Below, one piece after another: positions 45,162 through 55,925 of a stretch of 64,000 nucleotides of DNA. The translations under genes and the position numbers were made by a program. Source of the stretch: Amorphophallus konjac (Eukaryota > Streptophyta > Magnoliopsida > Alismatales > Araceae); assembly GCA_022559845.1 (NCBI GenBank), contig CM040126.1, forward strand, positions 226,058,641 to 226,122,640, written 5' to 3'. Numbering within the stretch: the stretch's first letter is position 1; each line of letters begins with the position of its first letter. The notes beneath the pieces were generated by a model. That model saw nothing but the letters and a program-made list of their open reading frames with translations, was not told the origin of the DNA and searched no databases.

Positions 45162-48100
45162 GATGTCTGATTTACAAGGGAACGAGCGAAAGTGACACGG
45201 AGGCGAAATGAAAAAGAGATGGAGTGAAAGCGATAGCGACGTGAAAATGGAGATGAAGTAGAGATGAAGCAAAGAGAACTGATAAGAGTGCATCAAGGCA
45301 AAAGACACTCGTCATAACCAACACGCTACAGGAATTCTCCCGAAAATGTCGAACTAATCATGAGGAATGGATGACGTGGATGAGATATGTCTGGAGAACT
45401 AAACTAAGAGAGAAAAGGAAACATGACCAACCTCATCAGGGGACACAATCCACGACCAATGAGGGGATCAGAAGGAAACACAACTGAAAAAGCTAGAAAA
45501 GGAAAGATAAAATTGAGATAAAATCCAGACAGGAATCACGCTGGCCAACCAGACCGAGGTGGCAGATCAGAGAAGACGTTCAAATTCATAGTGGAATGAA
45601 GATCTCTTATCCAAGAGAATTGAAGTGCAATTAAACATTATTGAGGAGAAACCTTGAGAGAATTACAAGACATGAGTGCTCAAAAATGACATGATGCATG
45701 CTGGGCTACAATAAAGAAATCATCAAAACGAATGCAAAGAAAGCATAAAATAGAAAGTACTCAAGAATAATATTGCTAGACCAAGCCAAGACGGGGTCAA
45801 GAGTCTTCTACAACCACGGCATGCGAGATAGAGTCCGTCGTCCCCCACCCGGCTCAAACGAGCGGCCTATCCAACGATTAACCGTATGCTGCTAGATCAT
45901 ATACATTTTTGTTAAAGGGGAACATCAGATCCCAGAACACACGGGCAACCAGCCTGTCCTTGAGAGGCTATAATAATGTAGATACCATATAGTAATGCAA
46001 CAATGAGAAAGGATAGAGAGCCATACCTGACTTACCTGCCAAGCGAGATGGTATTTTTTTAGATTTTCTAATTTTTTTAATTTTTATGGATTTTTAATAA
46101 GACAACCAACAACATGAATAAACAAGCATGAACATAATGAAAACATAACAACCAAATGAACGAAAGACACCATAACACAACATCACAAAGATGGATGAAA
46201 GATAACATAACGAAGGATGAAATCACATAAACAACATATGCAAGACATCACGTGAACAAACAATAAGCGTGAGCGGGACCAAAGAACAACGGTGGGGCAA
46301 GACAATGCCACAACACGGAGGGACGGCACACGCGGTAGGACAAGACCATGGTGGGACAAAGACACATGGGACGACAACCACGGGGGACAAGAGATACAGA
46401 CAACATATAGCATGGTAGGATAAGACACACATGGGACGATAACACAGTGAGACGAAAAAATATGACAGACACGGAGGGACAAAACAACACGTGCGGGATG
46501 ACGACACGGAGGGACATAGACACATATGACAAGAACACGACGAGACATAGACTTGACGAATACGCTCTTCAATTAAAGCCCAAGATCAAATGAAGTAGAA
46601 CCGCCAGGTTCATAATCGTGAGATAAAGCCCTCTCATGGAGATATGCTGAAGTGAGGTAATTAAAAGCTGAGAAGGACGTAAGCTTCAGAATAAATCGAG
46701 AGATAAGATTGAAGAAGAGAACAGATCAGAAAAGATATGAACAAGAGGCAGAGCAAATTATAGGGCAACAGAAGCTTCGAACACCTGCAACCTGCACACT
46801 TAACAAACAGATCATATCCATACTCAAAACAAATTGAAGAAGATACATGAAAAATGGAACATAAGACACATATTTTTAGATATTTTTCAAAACATTTTGA
46901 TATTTTTTAGATTTTGACAATATCTGATTTTTTGAATTTGGAAGTATTTGATTTTTTTGGAATTGTGACGTATCTGATTTTTTTTGAAGTATTTGATTTT
47001 TTTTTGGAATTTTAACATATCTATTTTTTTTAAAATTTTAAAAATATTTAATTTTTTTGAAAATTTAAAAATGTTTAATATTTTGGGGGGATTTTGTCAA
47101 AGCAATCTGCAGCACGTAGACGGGCTCAAACCACTAGCTAGGGATCGTCATCCCTCTCCTCTCATTAAAGACTTCCCTTGAGCATGGCGTGCATATGAGG
47201 GTGGCTTGCCACAACCAACCGCCTCTAAAAAACGGTGCCCCTACTAAGGCCATACTTGGGATTCAACCCAGCGTAAGAGGGAGAAGTAGAAGAAAATTGA
47301 AGACAAGCTTTATGTAGGATGGGAGACATCAAGACTCGAATTCTTTCCAGGGCACTACCCCTCAAAGATACAGTCTGATGTGCTGGGGCTTTGTGTCTTT
47401 GATTTTGAGACCCATATTTATTAGGCACGAATGCGACAGGGCTCATGATGTCCCGTGGGAAACTGTACTGCCACTCTTGCCATGCCTTTGGTTTCATAAT
47501 TTTGCATTGATTCATTTGCTTTAATTTTCTTTTGACGGCCCTTATTGGCTAGATATAACATGAAAGCTCACTTTTCGAGGGTCAAGACTGCCCCTATTTG
47601 AGACCTCTCTCGTATTAGGGAGCGCCTAGGTTGGTCATCTCATACGTCAATCTCTTGCCCCTTCACTTGGCTGAGCAGAGATACGAAAGACCTTTGTGCA
47701 TACCCATAGTATGGCCAAAGCAGCAACGGTGTTACCTCAGAAGAATTGACTATGGCTCACCATGTAGTGTGTGAAATCCCATACTCAAGATAACCCATAA
47801 CAACGGGGAAAGAAACTAGACTCCCGGCATAGACTATCACCAGCTTGAGATGCTGCAGAAGCGAACTTTTTTATTTGACACAAAGTTAAGATCTAATTAA
47901 ACAAAGACTCCTAAAGCCACTCAATCATGTTAAGGAATTAACATTGTTTTAACAATGCGCAGGAATAATAGAAGTAATGAAAACGAAAGCATATTCTTGC
48001 ACAAAACACAGATACCTTGCAAATCCATAGCGTGAAAATAGCATCCTGAAGTGATCTTGACCATCGAGCTTTGCATAGCATGAGCTTTATATTCCTTGCT

Positions 48101-49080
48101 TACCATGATAAAAGGGAAAGGATAACAAGGTTTTTGAAACATTCCTTGACATGGAGGAGCGGCAGACACAAAACTAGATGAAGAAGAAAAAAGGAAGAGA
48201 GATGAGTGCTAGAACTCCCTCGTTAAGGCACAGAGACCCTGATAATAAGGAACAACATACAGAATGGATAGAGATACGCTAAGATCAAGGCAGACTAAAG
48301 CCTCGAAAATAGTAAGAAAAAGGGCAATGACCCTGCAAGGGTAAAGAGGAGTGAGTAGAAAGATGAGAAGAAGAATCATTCGACGTAGTCGGAGAAGAGG
48401 AATGATAATCACCAGACGGGGTTGGGGAAAGAGAAGGAGAATCACCCGACAGAGTCAGGAAAGAAGAATCATGGACACCCGACAGGGTCGGGGAGGAAGA
48501 GTGAAAATCACCTGATCGGGTCGGGGAAGGAGAATTAGAGACGGAACTCGGAGATACCGGAGGAGCAGGATCAGAAGAAGAAATCCTTAGATCGGGATGG
48601 GAAGAGGACATAAGCCGAGGCCTAGAACAGCGAATAGGTGTAAAAATCGGAGGCCTCGGAGGAAAGGATGAGGAGTGGGGGTTCGCGGACCCGAGAGGGA
48701 AGGAGAGGATCGTAGAGACATAGCTAGAAGAGGGGAGATACACCACCAAGGGTGGCAACTAAGTAAGAAAAAAGATGACGAATGAAATGAAGAAGAAGGA
48801 GGAGAAGTGAACCCCGAGTGCACAACTGACGGCCCTTAAACTTGCGTCGCCGCCTCTTCTTCACAGAAACTTGCTTGTACTGGACCCGCCTGGCGCAGAC
48901 TTGGACCTTCGGCTTTTTTATCTTGCAACATCTTCTCAAATAATGGGCCCATCTGGCGGATGGCCTGGCCCGGTCATGAACATGAAGCCTCATTGGGGCG
49001 GTTGCCCCTAGACACCCCGTGCTAACCATAGGCAGACATTCTTGAACGGATAACTCCTCAAATGAATGAATATCAAAAAA
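45162..49080. other. Non-coding 3' region of the minus-strand gypsy element
   Basis: Nearly 4 kb without supported coding sequence between gag and the LTR. It contains a degenerate GGGAC/ACACGG-rich tract (46240-46560), a T-rich degenerate repeat with TATYTGATTTTTT blocks (46860-47085), and scattered short minus-strand frames (48209-48823) rich in Ser and Pro with GGTCGGGGAAG-type repeats near 48420-48540. No reverse transcriptase, integrase or RNase H motif is visible in any frame, so this element lacks pol. Confidence 0.5.
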
Positions 49081-49950
49081 TCACAGAGTTTTGTCACTTG
49101 ACACTAGTAGCATGAGTTTCAGCATCTCCACTCGACAATCGGGCATGAAGCATAACTCCCTTACCAGAAGAGCAGGACGAAATTGAGGGAGAGTAATGCA
49201 CGGCATTGACATGTCTGACATACCATCAAACCGAAGAAGATTGCATAACAAGCGTAGAATGTCCTTGGAAAATCTTGAGAATACGGCCAATTGCCCCTTG
49301 AATATGGAATCTAGCAAGCTCTTGGTGGCCATATGAGTTAGCACAACTCGGGTGGAGAGCCCTTCTTGGCCAGTGAACTGAACAGCCATCGAGCGAGATG
49401 TGATAACAACATCAATAATGAACCCATCGACGAGTAATGAGATTGCCACTAGCCTCGCTCGAGAAGAAACTGGCAGTAGTTCACGAGAGCTTTTCTTGGC
49501 AACCGTCTTCAAAAGTGTAGGCTCATCATCCCCAAAATAGCCTAGGACCAGTACTCGGATCGGCATGCGGCAAATCAAATCCTGAAGCTTGAAATTCATA
49601 GCCTTCATCCAATCATCCTGTCTCGGCTCATCATCTCCTTGGGGACCAGACCAGACGGGCACCAAAGGCAAAGCACACCCGCTCCGTGGGGTGGAAATAG
49701 GAGGAGAAGTGGAGGGAATAGGTTCTGATGGCATGGAGGTTTCAATGGGGATGGTGATGTCGAGTGAAGGTGCAGGTGATGTGGCGATGATAGGCTTGGG
49801 TGAAGGTAAAGGTGGAGGCGGAGATGATGGAGGTTTAGGCGATGGTGAGGGTGGTGGAGATGGCATAGGCAATAAGGGTAGTGGAGGTGGATGTGGCGAT
49901 GAAGGCAAAAGGGAAGGCCGTGGCGCCCATCGTTGACCTATCAACACCAT
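49081..49950 (-). CDS. Unrecognised proline-rich ORF downstream of gypsy gag
   Basis: 289 uninterrupted codons, an unusual length for this decayed region. The first ~95 residues are low-complexity Pro/Ser (SPPPSPSPKPPSSPPPPLPS). The rest has a globular composition (ICRMPIRVLVLGYFGDD, LPVSSRARLVAISLLVDGF, SMAVQFTGQEGLSTRVVLTH, LRLLCNLLRFDGMSDMSMP). It lies in gag-pro position on the minus strand after the gag zinc-knuckle-like region. I see no aspartic protease D(T/S)G motif in this frame, and do not recognise the family. It may be a gag-fused domain or an accessory ORF; a chance frame is less likely at this length but possible. Confidence 0.4.
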   Translation of the reverse strand: MVLIGQRWAPRPSLLPSSPHPPPLPLLPMPSPPPSPSPKPPSSPPPPLPSPKPIIATSPAPSLDITIPIETSMPSEPIPSTSPPISTPRSGCALPLVPVWSGPQGDDEPRQDDWMKAMNFKLQDLICRMPIRVLVLGYFGDDEPTLLKTVAKKSSRELLPVSSRARLVAISLLVDGFIIDVVITSRSMAVQFTGQEGLSTRVVLTHMATKSLLDSIFKGQLAVFSRFSKDILRLLCNLLRFDGMSDMSMPCITLPQFRPALLVRELCFMPDCRVEMLKLMLLVSSDKTL

Positions 49951-50010
49951 GCGTCGGGCGGCGTTGAGAGTAGAAGTGGTTGTGGAAGAAGTGGATGAAG
50001 AAGTGGAGGC

Positions 50011-51719
50011 ACTATCTTGAGCATAGGCTTGGGTTTGTGGAGGCGGAGCCGGAGTAGGGAAGGCTTAGGTGGTGGGGTAATGGGTGATAGAGTAGGCGAA
50101 GGAGTGGGCATGGTGCTAGATGAAGATTCATAGGGGTGCCCCTGGTCTTGAAATGGAGACAGCTACTTAGGCGGCGCTTCTTGTTGCGGCTGCTTGTTGA
50201 GATGTGCAACAATTTTGCGAATGGGAGACCAATCGATCCTCTTATTATCTTACAAGTCATAAATAAACTCCCGGAGCTCGGGGCAATCCTCGACCAAATG
50301 CCCCTACTGGTGGTGGAAATCATAGAATTGGAGCATATCCCCGACCGCGGGTCGGAAAGGCACAACTGGAGGGAGCTGCAACGCGTGAGTAGCAATCAAA
50401 GCCCGAAAGATGTCGGTGAAACACTCCGGCAACGGAGGATAGTGAGGAGCCCGCTTTGGGCAAGGTGGATGCCGAGAGATATGGGAAGGTAATGAAGATG
50501 GTTGTGGAGGCTACATAGGCAAGGACGCGTGGCGACTAGTGGAGGGACTCGATGGAGGCATATGTGGAGCGGAGTGGGTAGGTATGTAGTGGACGGCATC
50601 CACTTGCTCGGGGTGCGGCATTCCCTTGACTGGGGATGGAGACGAAGGCGAAGACACATGGGGGTGCGAGGAAGCAGAAGGCTGACTCATGGAAGGATAT
50701 GTGATGGAGGGCTGATATGCGGGGGTGTACGGGTATGTAGGAGCGGAAGGCTGACTCACGAAAGGATATGTGGTGGAGGGCTGACTCGTGGACTGCTGAC
50801 TCACGGGAGATGATGGATAGGAGGCATATGTGGGCGTAGAAGGTGAAGGAGACTTAGGGTCAAGGGAACCTTGGAGTTGTTGGTGGATGAAGCGGGCTCG
50901 ATTGTAGAGTTATTTCCAGGAAGTAATATCGTTAAGGGCTAAGATAAAATGATATTCCGGCGTTGTATTAGAAATTAACATCTTGATCAGCTCCTGCTCT
51001 GGAATATGTCCTGGGACTTGCGCGGAAAGGTGACTCCAGCGATCGGCAAAGGTGTAGAAATTCTCCTCAGGCTTCATCTTCTCGTGGGCCAGATCAACAA
51101 CAGAAAGCTTGGGCCCAACCTGGTCCTGATACTGCCGAAGAAATTCCTCTTGGACAGCTTGGAAATTTAGAATCCGCTCTTGCGGCAACGAAAAGAACAA
51201 ATCCCGAGTTGGGCCCTCGAATGACAGACCGAATAAATATGCCATCAAACGTTGGTCATGTCGAAATTGGGTCGACTCACAAACGAACTCCTTTACGTGC
51301 ACATACGGGTCACCGACTCCACCATAACGGTGATATGCGGGGATTTTGAGAAGGGGGTGGAAGTCGAAGATTTTGAAATGCAAGTGGGACACTCAAAGAG
51401 GTTTTGGGATCAATTCGGCGTTGGAGTTCATCAAGCTGGCGTTGGGTTTGAGCGATCATCTCCTGAGTAGGGAGAGATCGAGAAGAATGTGGGCCAACTT
51501 GAGCAAAAGAATGTGAATTTGGACCAATACCATGGTATTGGGCCGGATAAGGAGATCCAGACTGAGAAGAATAAGGAAGGCCCATTCCGGGAATAGAGGG
51601 ATATGCGGGCTTGGAAGAAGCATGAGCATAAGGACCCACTGGATCAGCAGTATAAGAAAAAGAAGAATAAGGCCCATTAGAAAAATAAGGCCCATTAGGA
51701 GAATGGGGCCCGTCAAGAT
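50011..51719 (-). pseudogene. Ty3/gypsy (Tat/Athila-like) gag, decayed, copy 1
   Basis: Read on the minus strand. The N-terminal Gly/Pro/Tyr-rich part (NGPYFSNGPYSSFSYTADP, MGPYAHASSKPAYPS) is followed by a coiled segment (QEMIAQTQRQLDELQRRID). After a frameshift near 51380 comes the retrotransposon gag domain: IPAYHRYGGVGDPYVHVKEF, LMAYLFGLSFEGPTRDLFF, DLAHEKMKPEENFYTFADRW. A stop at 50910, a proline/serine-rich linker (SQPSTTYPFVSQPSAP), and a degenerate knuckle FYDFHHQ.GHLVEDCPELRE near 50275-50330 with stops follow. Sequence continues past 50213 into the ORF at 49950. The start is cut at 51719 by the Sirevirus LTR. Confidence 0.8.
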
Positions 51720-52211
51720 TGTTGTGCCCCTATGGTCATTTGAGTTTATATGGTCACTTGGGTCATTCGACATCATTCTATTGTCATATGAGTTCTGTGG
51801 TATTCTTGGTTTTGATAATGGCTAAACACTATTAGTCATTGATATTTTTCACTTTCATATGATTGACATATGTGATGTTTTTGTTCATGATAGGTGCGCC
51901 AATGAATGGACAAGAACTCAAGTGGAAATGGCGAACGTGAAAGCTCAATGTTGCGCCCTCGCACGCGGATCGACCTGCGCGGTCAGGTCGCGGGGATCGA
52001 CCTGCCCGGTCAAGTCGCGGGGGTCAAGGGGGCAGCGCCCCTTGCGGGGGTTTCCGGGGGCGGATCCCTAGGAACAAAATTTAGAAATGCTTATAGCATA
52101 ATCTAAATTGATTTCAATCCCAAAATACATGAAATTGATGAGAACATGAATATCTTGACCTATGGACATGTTTCCTTGGGCTAACAGTTCAATTTTGTAG
52201 GTACAGGTCTT

Positions 52212-52510
52212 TCCGGTCGACCTACACGCTTTGGCCGGTCGACCTGATTTGCCAGAGCCTCAGAATGTCAACATTTACATATTTCGGTCGACCTATACAC
52301 CTTGGCCGGTCGACCGGTTTTCCCAGAACCGAAATGATGATGTTGTTACAGTTTTCGGTCGACCGCCCCCAGGCGTCCGGTCGACTGGTTTTGCCAGAGC
52401 CGAAACGTTCTGGCTGCAGCAGGTTCCGGTCGACTGGTTTTGCCAGAGCCGAAACGTTCTGGCTGCAGCAGGTTCCGGTCGACCGGCCCATGAATTCCGG
52501 TCGACCGCCA
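52212..52510. promoter_or_regulatory. Array of (C)CGGTCGAC palindromic sites
   Basis: Nine or ten CGGTCGACC/CCGGTCGAC sites lie upstream of the TATA box, several with extended palindrome CCGGTCGACCGG. The 49-bp unit containing one site is duplicated here but single in copy 2 (62915-63170). The other Sirevirus has the analogous GGGTCGACCC cluster at the same relative place, with the same TCGA centre and different flanks. Confidence 0.7.
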
Positions 52511-52648
52511 GCCCCGATGCAGCCTTGTTTGACTTCAAAATCAACCTCGTGGCTAGCCCCTTTCCATAGATTTGTTTAATCAAATCTTACCTAATCTTCC
52601 ATGATTTGTGGATCTGGTCTAGGGGGCATCTATGGACCATTCAAGGGT

Positions 52649-52655
52649 TATAAAA
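52649..52655 (+). promoter_or_regulatory. TATA box of Sirevirus LTR
   Basis: TATAAAA in GGGTTATAAAACC, conserved in copy 2 (near 63305). It divides the palindrome-rich upstream part from the transcribed part that carries the two G-box palindromes. Confidence 0.6.
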
Positions 52656-52740
52656 CCAACACATGAGGGGATGGAAAACCTAATGCTTCAAGGGGCTTCT
52701 TGTGAGATCTAGGGTGGCTGCAAGAGAGCTTGGAGACGAG

Positions 52741-52762
52741 CTACTGTTCACGTGAACAGTAG
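52741..52762. promoter_or_regulatory. 22-bp perfect palindrome with G-box centre, first
   Basis: Core ACTGTTCACGTGAACAGT extended by CT/AG to 22 bp; conserved at 63397-63418. It lies ~90 bp downstream of the TATA box, so it should be in the transcript and could form a hairpin or pair with another RNA copy. In DNA it is a G-box. Confidence 0.75.
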
Positions 52763-53065
52763 TTCGTGAAGGTGTTCTTCATCCAATCAAAGGGGAATCA
52801 AGCTCAAATCAAAGCCAGCAAACTTCAAGGAAGATTACATCAAAGCAAGGCTATCAAAGTGATCCAAGGAAGCCGGTTTGATTCAAGTTCTTCAAGGGAA
52901 ATCATCTACATCCATTCAAGTTCTTTCAAGCTCATTCAAGGTGATATTTCAAGCATTCAAACTCCTAGAAGCTAAAGAAGCAATCAAGATTCAAGGTAGC
53001 TTCATCATCTCATTCATTCAAAGAAATTCAAAGAGAAGATCAAGAGAGAAGAATTGAAGGAAGAG

Positions 53066-53087
53066 GTACTGTTCACGTGAACAGTAC
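53066..53087. promoter_or_regulatory. 22-bp perfect palindrome with G-box centre, second
   Basis: The same 18-bp core as at 52741, with GT/AC ends, 325 bp downstream; conserved at 63721-63742. Both palindromes are followed by CGTGAAG and TTCATCCAATCAA, so an older duplication within the LTR leader created the pair and both have stayed perfect. Confidence 0.75.
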
Positions 53088-53698
53088 TCCGTGAAGAACA
53101 TTCATCCAATCAAGGGTGAATCAAGAAGATTGAGTTGAAGCCAAGAGGAGCCTTGTTGCTGATCAACATTCCATACAAGGGCCAATTCATTTTCACTCAT
53201 AACTCAATCTCTTGTTTTAGTTCATTCACATTTGTTTCATTTTCATTATTGTTTAAACATTGAAAGTGTGATTCATCCCTACCGGTGGTTAGTAGGAAGG
53301 TAATTGGAGGGTGTTCCAATTTGCGGTTGACGTCCCTACCAGGTGGTGAGTAGGAAGGCAATCGGTGGTTTTCGATTTGCAGTTCTGTGCGCTGCACAAG
53401 TGAAGCCTCACCGGGTTTTGGTGAGGGGTGGACATTGGGATGAGGATTCAGTCCGAACCACCTTAAAAATTCTGTCTAGTGTGGTTTGCTTGTGTGATTG
53501 ATTCGTTCTAGATGTATGCTTAGGATCGAATTGTTATATATGTTGCTTATCTTGCTAAGTGAATCATAGCATTCTTGGAAGCTAGCTTCTATTCCGCTGC
53601 AATTCATTTTAACTAGCTGTTTAGAGGGCCGCATTGCGAAAAGAGGGGTAGATCTATTCACCCCTCCCCTCTAGATCCGCTGTCCACTACACAACAAG

Positions 53699-53711
53699 TG
53701 GTATCAGAGCC
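53699..53711 (+). other. Primer binding site, initiator Met tRNA
   Basis: TGGTATCAGAGCC starts 2 nt after the LTR end, a perfect match to the usual copia primer site complementary to initiator methionine tRNA. Confidence 0.9.
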
Positions 53712-53723
53712 TAATCTCTCATT

Positions 53724-55919
53724 ATGGGGTCCAACGACCTTGAGGGAAATGGTGGATCAACGTCCAAAGGTTTTCTACCCGAAGGACATGCTGTGAATAG
53801 GCCTCCTTACTTTACTGGAACTAACTATCCTTATTGGAAACATCGCATGCAGGTGTTTATTCGCGCCCAAGACTATGAACTTTGGCGAGTGATCAGCAAA
53901 GATCCGTATGAGCTTACAGATAATGAGGACTTGTGGACTAAAGAACAGATACAGCAATCCACTGTCAATTGGAATGCTAAATACATCATGCAATGCTCAC
54001 TCCATCTAGTAGAATTCTCAAGAGTGGCCACCTACGCATCTGCAAAACAAATGTGGGATAAGTTAGAGGTAATCTACGAAGGAACCTCTCAGGTACGAGA
54101 AACAAAAGCCAACATTCTAGTTTCTGAATATGAAATGTTCCGCATGAAGCCTGATTAGTCAATTCGAGATATGTATGCTCGATTGACTGTGCTTACTAAT
54201 AGTTTAACTGATTTGGGAAAGAAATATACAGAGCAAGAAATTGTAAGAAAAATTCTCAGATCATTAACTCCAGCATGGCACACGAAGGCTACCGTGGTGG
54301 AAGAATCCAGAGATCTTTCCACTACAAAGGTAGATGAACTCATTGGGTCACTAATGACCTATGAGATCAACCTTAAGAGCAAAGAGGTTGAGGCACCAAA
54401 GAAAAAGTCTTTAGCTCTTAAAGCAGGACCTAGCCGTCAAAGCTCCTCTGATGAAAGTGAGGATTCAGCTAGTGAGCGAGATGAGGATGACGTGGCCATG
54501 CTTACACGTAAGTTTAGAAAATTTCTGAGAAAGGAAGATAAGAGGTTCTTCAGAGAAAGATCTAAGGTGAGAAATGGTTTCAAAACTAATTCTGAAAATT
54601 TCAAGAAACCTGACAAAATCATTTGTTACTCTTGCAATAAACCAGGGCATTACAAGACTGATTGTCCTGACAGACTCAAAAAGGCTGACAAATGGAAGGG
54701 CAAGAAGAAGAACAAGGCCATGGTGTCTACTTGGAGCGACGAGGAAGAAAGTGATGATGAAACCAGCTCCTCGGACAAGGAAAGAGGAGATCTTTGCCTT
54801 ATGGCCAAAGGTGACGAAGAAACCGAGGTAACTTCTCCATTTGAAGATTATACTATTGATGATTGGGAGGAAGCATATATACAACTGATGGAAAAATATA
54901 ACATGTACAAAAAGGAAAATAAATCATTGAAAAAGAAAATCAATTCTTTTGTGCATGATCATGAAACCAATCATAAGAATGTTATACTTGAGAGTGAAAT
55001 TGAAGATCTTAAGAAAATGATTGAAAATTTGGAGGAAGGAAGAAAAGAAATGGCTGACTTGGAAATTCAAAATGAAGACTTGAGAAATGAAATTGATAGC
55101 ATGAAACTCAAAATGCAAACCTATGAAAAGGATAGCAAACTGAGCAATGAGAAATATGAAGCGGTCAAACAAGTTAACATTCAACTTCTTCAAAATATTG
55201 AAAACCTACAAAAAGAGTTGAAGGATAAACAACAATCTTTAGAAAAGTTTGTGGATGGAAGAGAAAACCTAGATGCATTGCTAGGTACTAGAATGAACTT
55301 CAACAAAGAAGGGTTAGGTTTTGAACCTACAAACAAAAGGCCAATTAGGTTAAAAACTGTCACATTTGTTTCATCTTCCGAAGCTTCCACCTCAAACACA
55401 ACTCCCACTCAAAACCAGCAAAAACAAAAGGAGAAAGGGAAAGAAAAGATTGAACAGGCAGTCACCAACATTCCCAAAAAGCATGTCCAAAAGCCTAAGA
55501 AAGGCCAATCTTCCCAGCAGCATAGGTCAACACATTCTTGACCTTTACCTGCTCAGCCTTCTAGGTATCACTATAACTGGGGTGCTCCATCACTTAGGCC
55601 AACACCACCTCACTTGTGGGGTAATTGTGATTTCTGTGTGCACCAATCCCCTAGGTGGCAAAACAATCATTTTCAATCTAAAACCAGCCAACGGCCTCAA
55701 TGGTTTAAGAAGCAAGCCTTTTCAAACTTTCACAAAGTTCAACAAAGAACCTCCAAACAGAAAATGAATGTCAAAGTTGAAAAGAAAATTTCTGCATTAA
55801 GCAAAGAAAACATGAATGCTAGAAAGGTTTGGATTCCGAAAGAGATGGTATCATGTTTTGAAAACTTGAAGAAGTTGGTGGGACCCAAGTTTTGCTGGGT
55901 TCCAAACTCCATTGCTTAA
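53724..55919 (+). pseudogene. Sirevirus gag with in-frame stops
   Basis: Starts at ATG 53724, 12 nt after the primer site. N-terminal gag domain (PPYFTGTNYPYWKHRMQVF, then the UBN2-like part ASAKQMWDKLEVIYEG and QEIVRKILRSLTPAWHTKA). One CCHC knuckle CYSCNKPGHYKTDC (near 54624), an acidic stretch, a long coiled coil (about 54880-55260), then a basic tail ending VGPKFCWVPNSIA. In-frame stops: TAG 54156-54158 and TGA 55539-55541; the frame otherwise continues to TAA 55917-55919. Length (~730 codons) is normal for Sireviruses, whose gag is extended. Gag makes the particle and packages RNA. Gag and pol share one frame with only this TAA between them. Confidence 0.88.
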
Positions 55920-55925
55920 TTCTTT

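Larger units (their letters stand above)
51720..53696 (+). repeat. Sirevirus LTR, copy 1
   Basis: 1977 bp from TGTTGTGCCCC to CACTACACAACA. In order: GC-rich block (51960-52075), CCGGTCGAC array (52212-52510), TATA box (52649-52655), two G-box palindromes (52741-52762, 53066-53087), and a TTCAAG-rich leader. It differs from copy 2 by substitutions and by an extra 49-bp tandem unit near 52420-52475. Confidence 0.85.

Noticed and set aside
46183..46572. Three overlapping minus-strand ORFs of 96-129 codons
   Set aside because: They lie in a degenerate GGGACA/ACACGG-rich repeat, are open in several frames at once, and show no domain.
49589..49936. Plus-strand Gly-rich ORF of 115 codons
   Set aside because: It is the complement of the proline-rich minus-strand ORF; composition alone keeps it open.
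50213..53696. A 3.5-kb Sirevirus LTR that captured gypsy gag
   Set aside because: Copy 1 gypsy sequence continues past 50213 without an LTR start or target duplication, TG...CA ends fit 51720-53696, and the primer site follows 53696. Tandem duplication is simpler. Sequence past 64000 would settle it.
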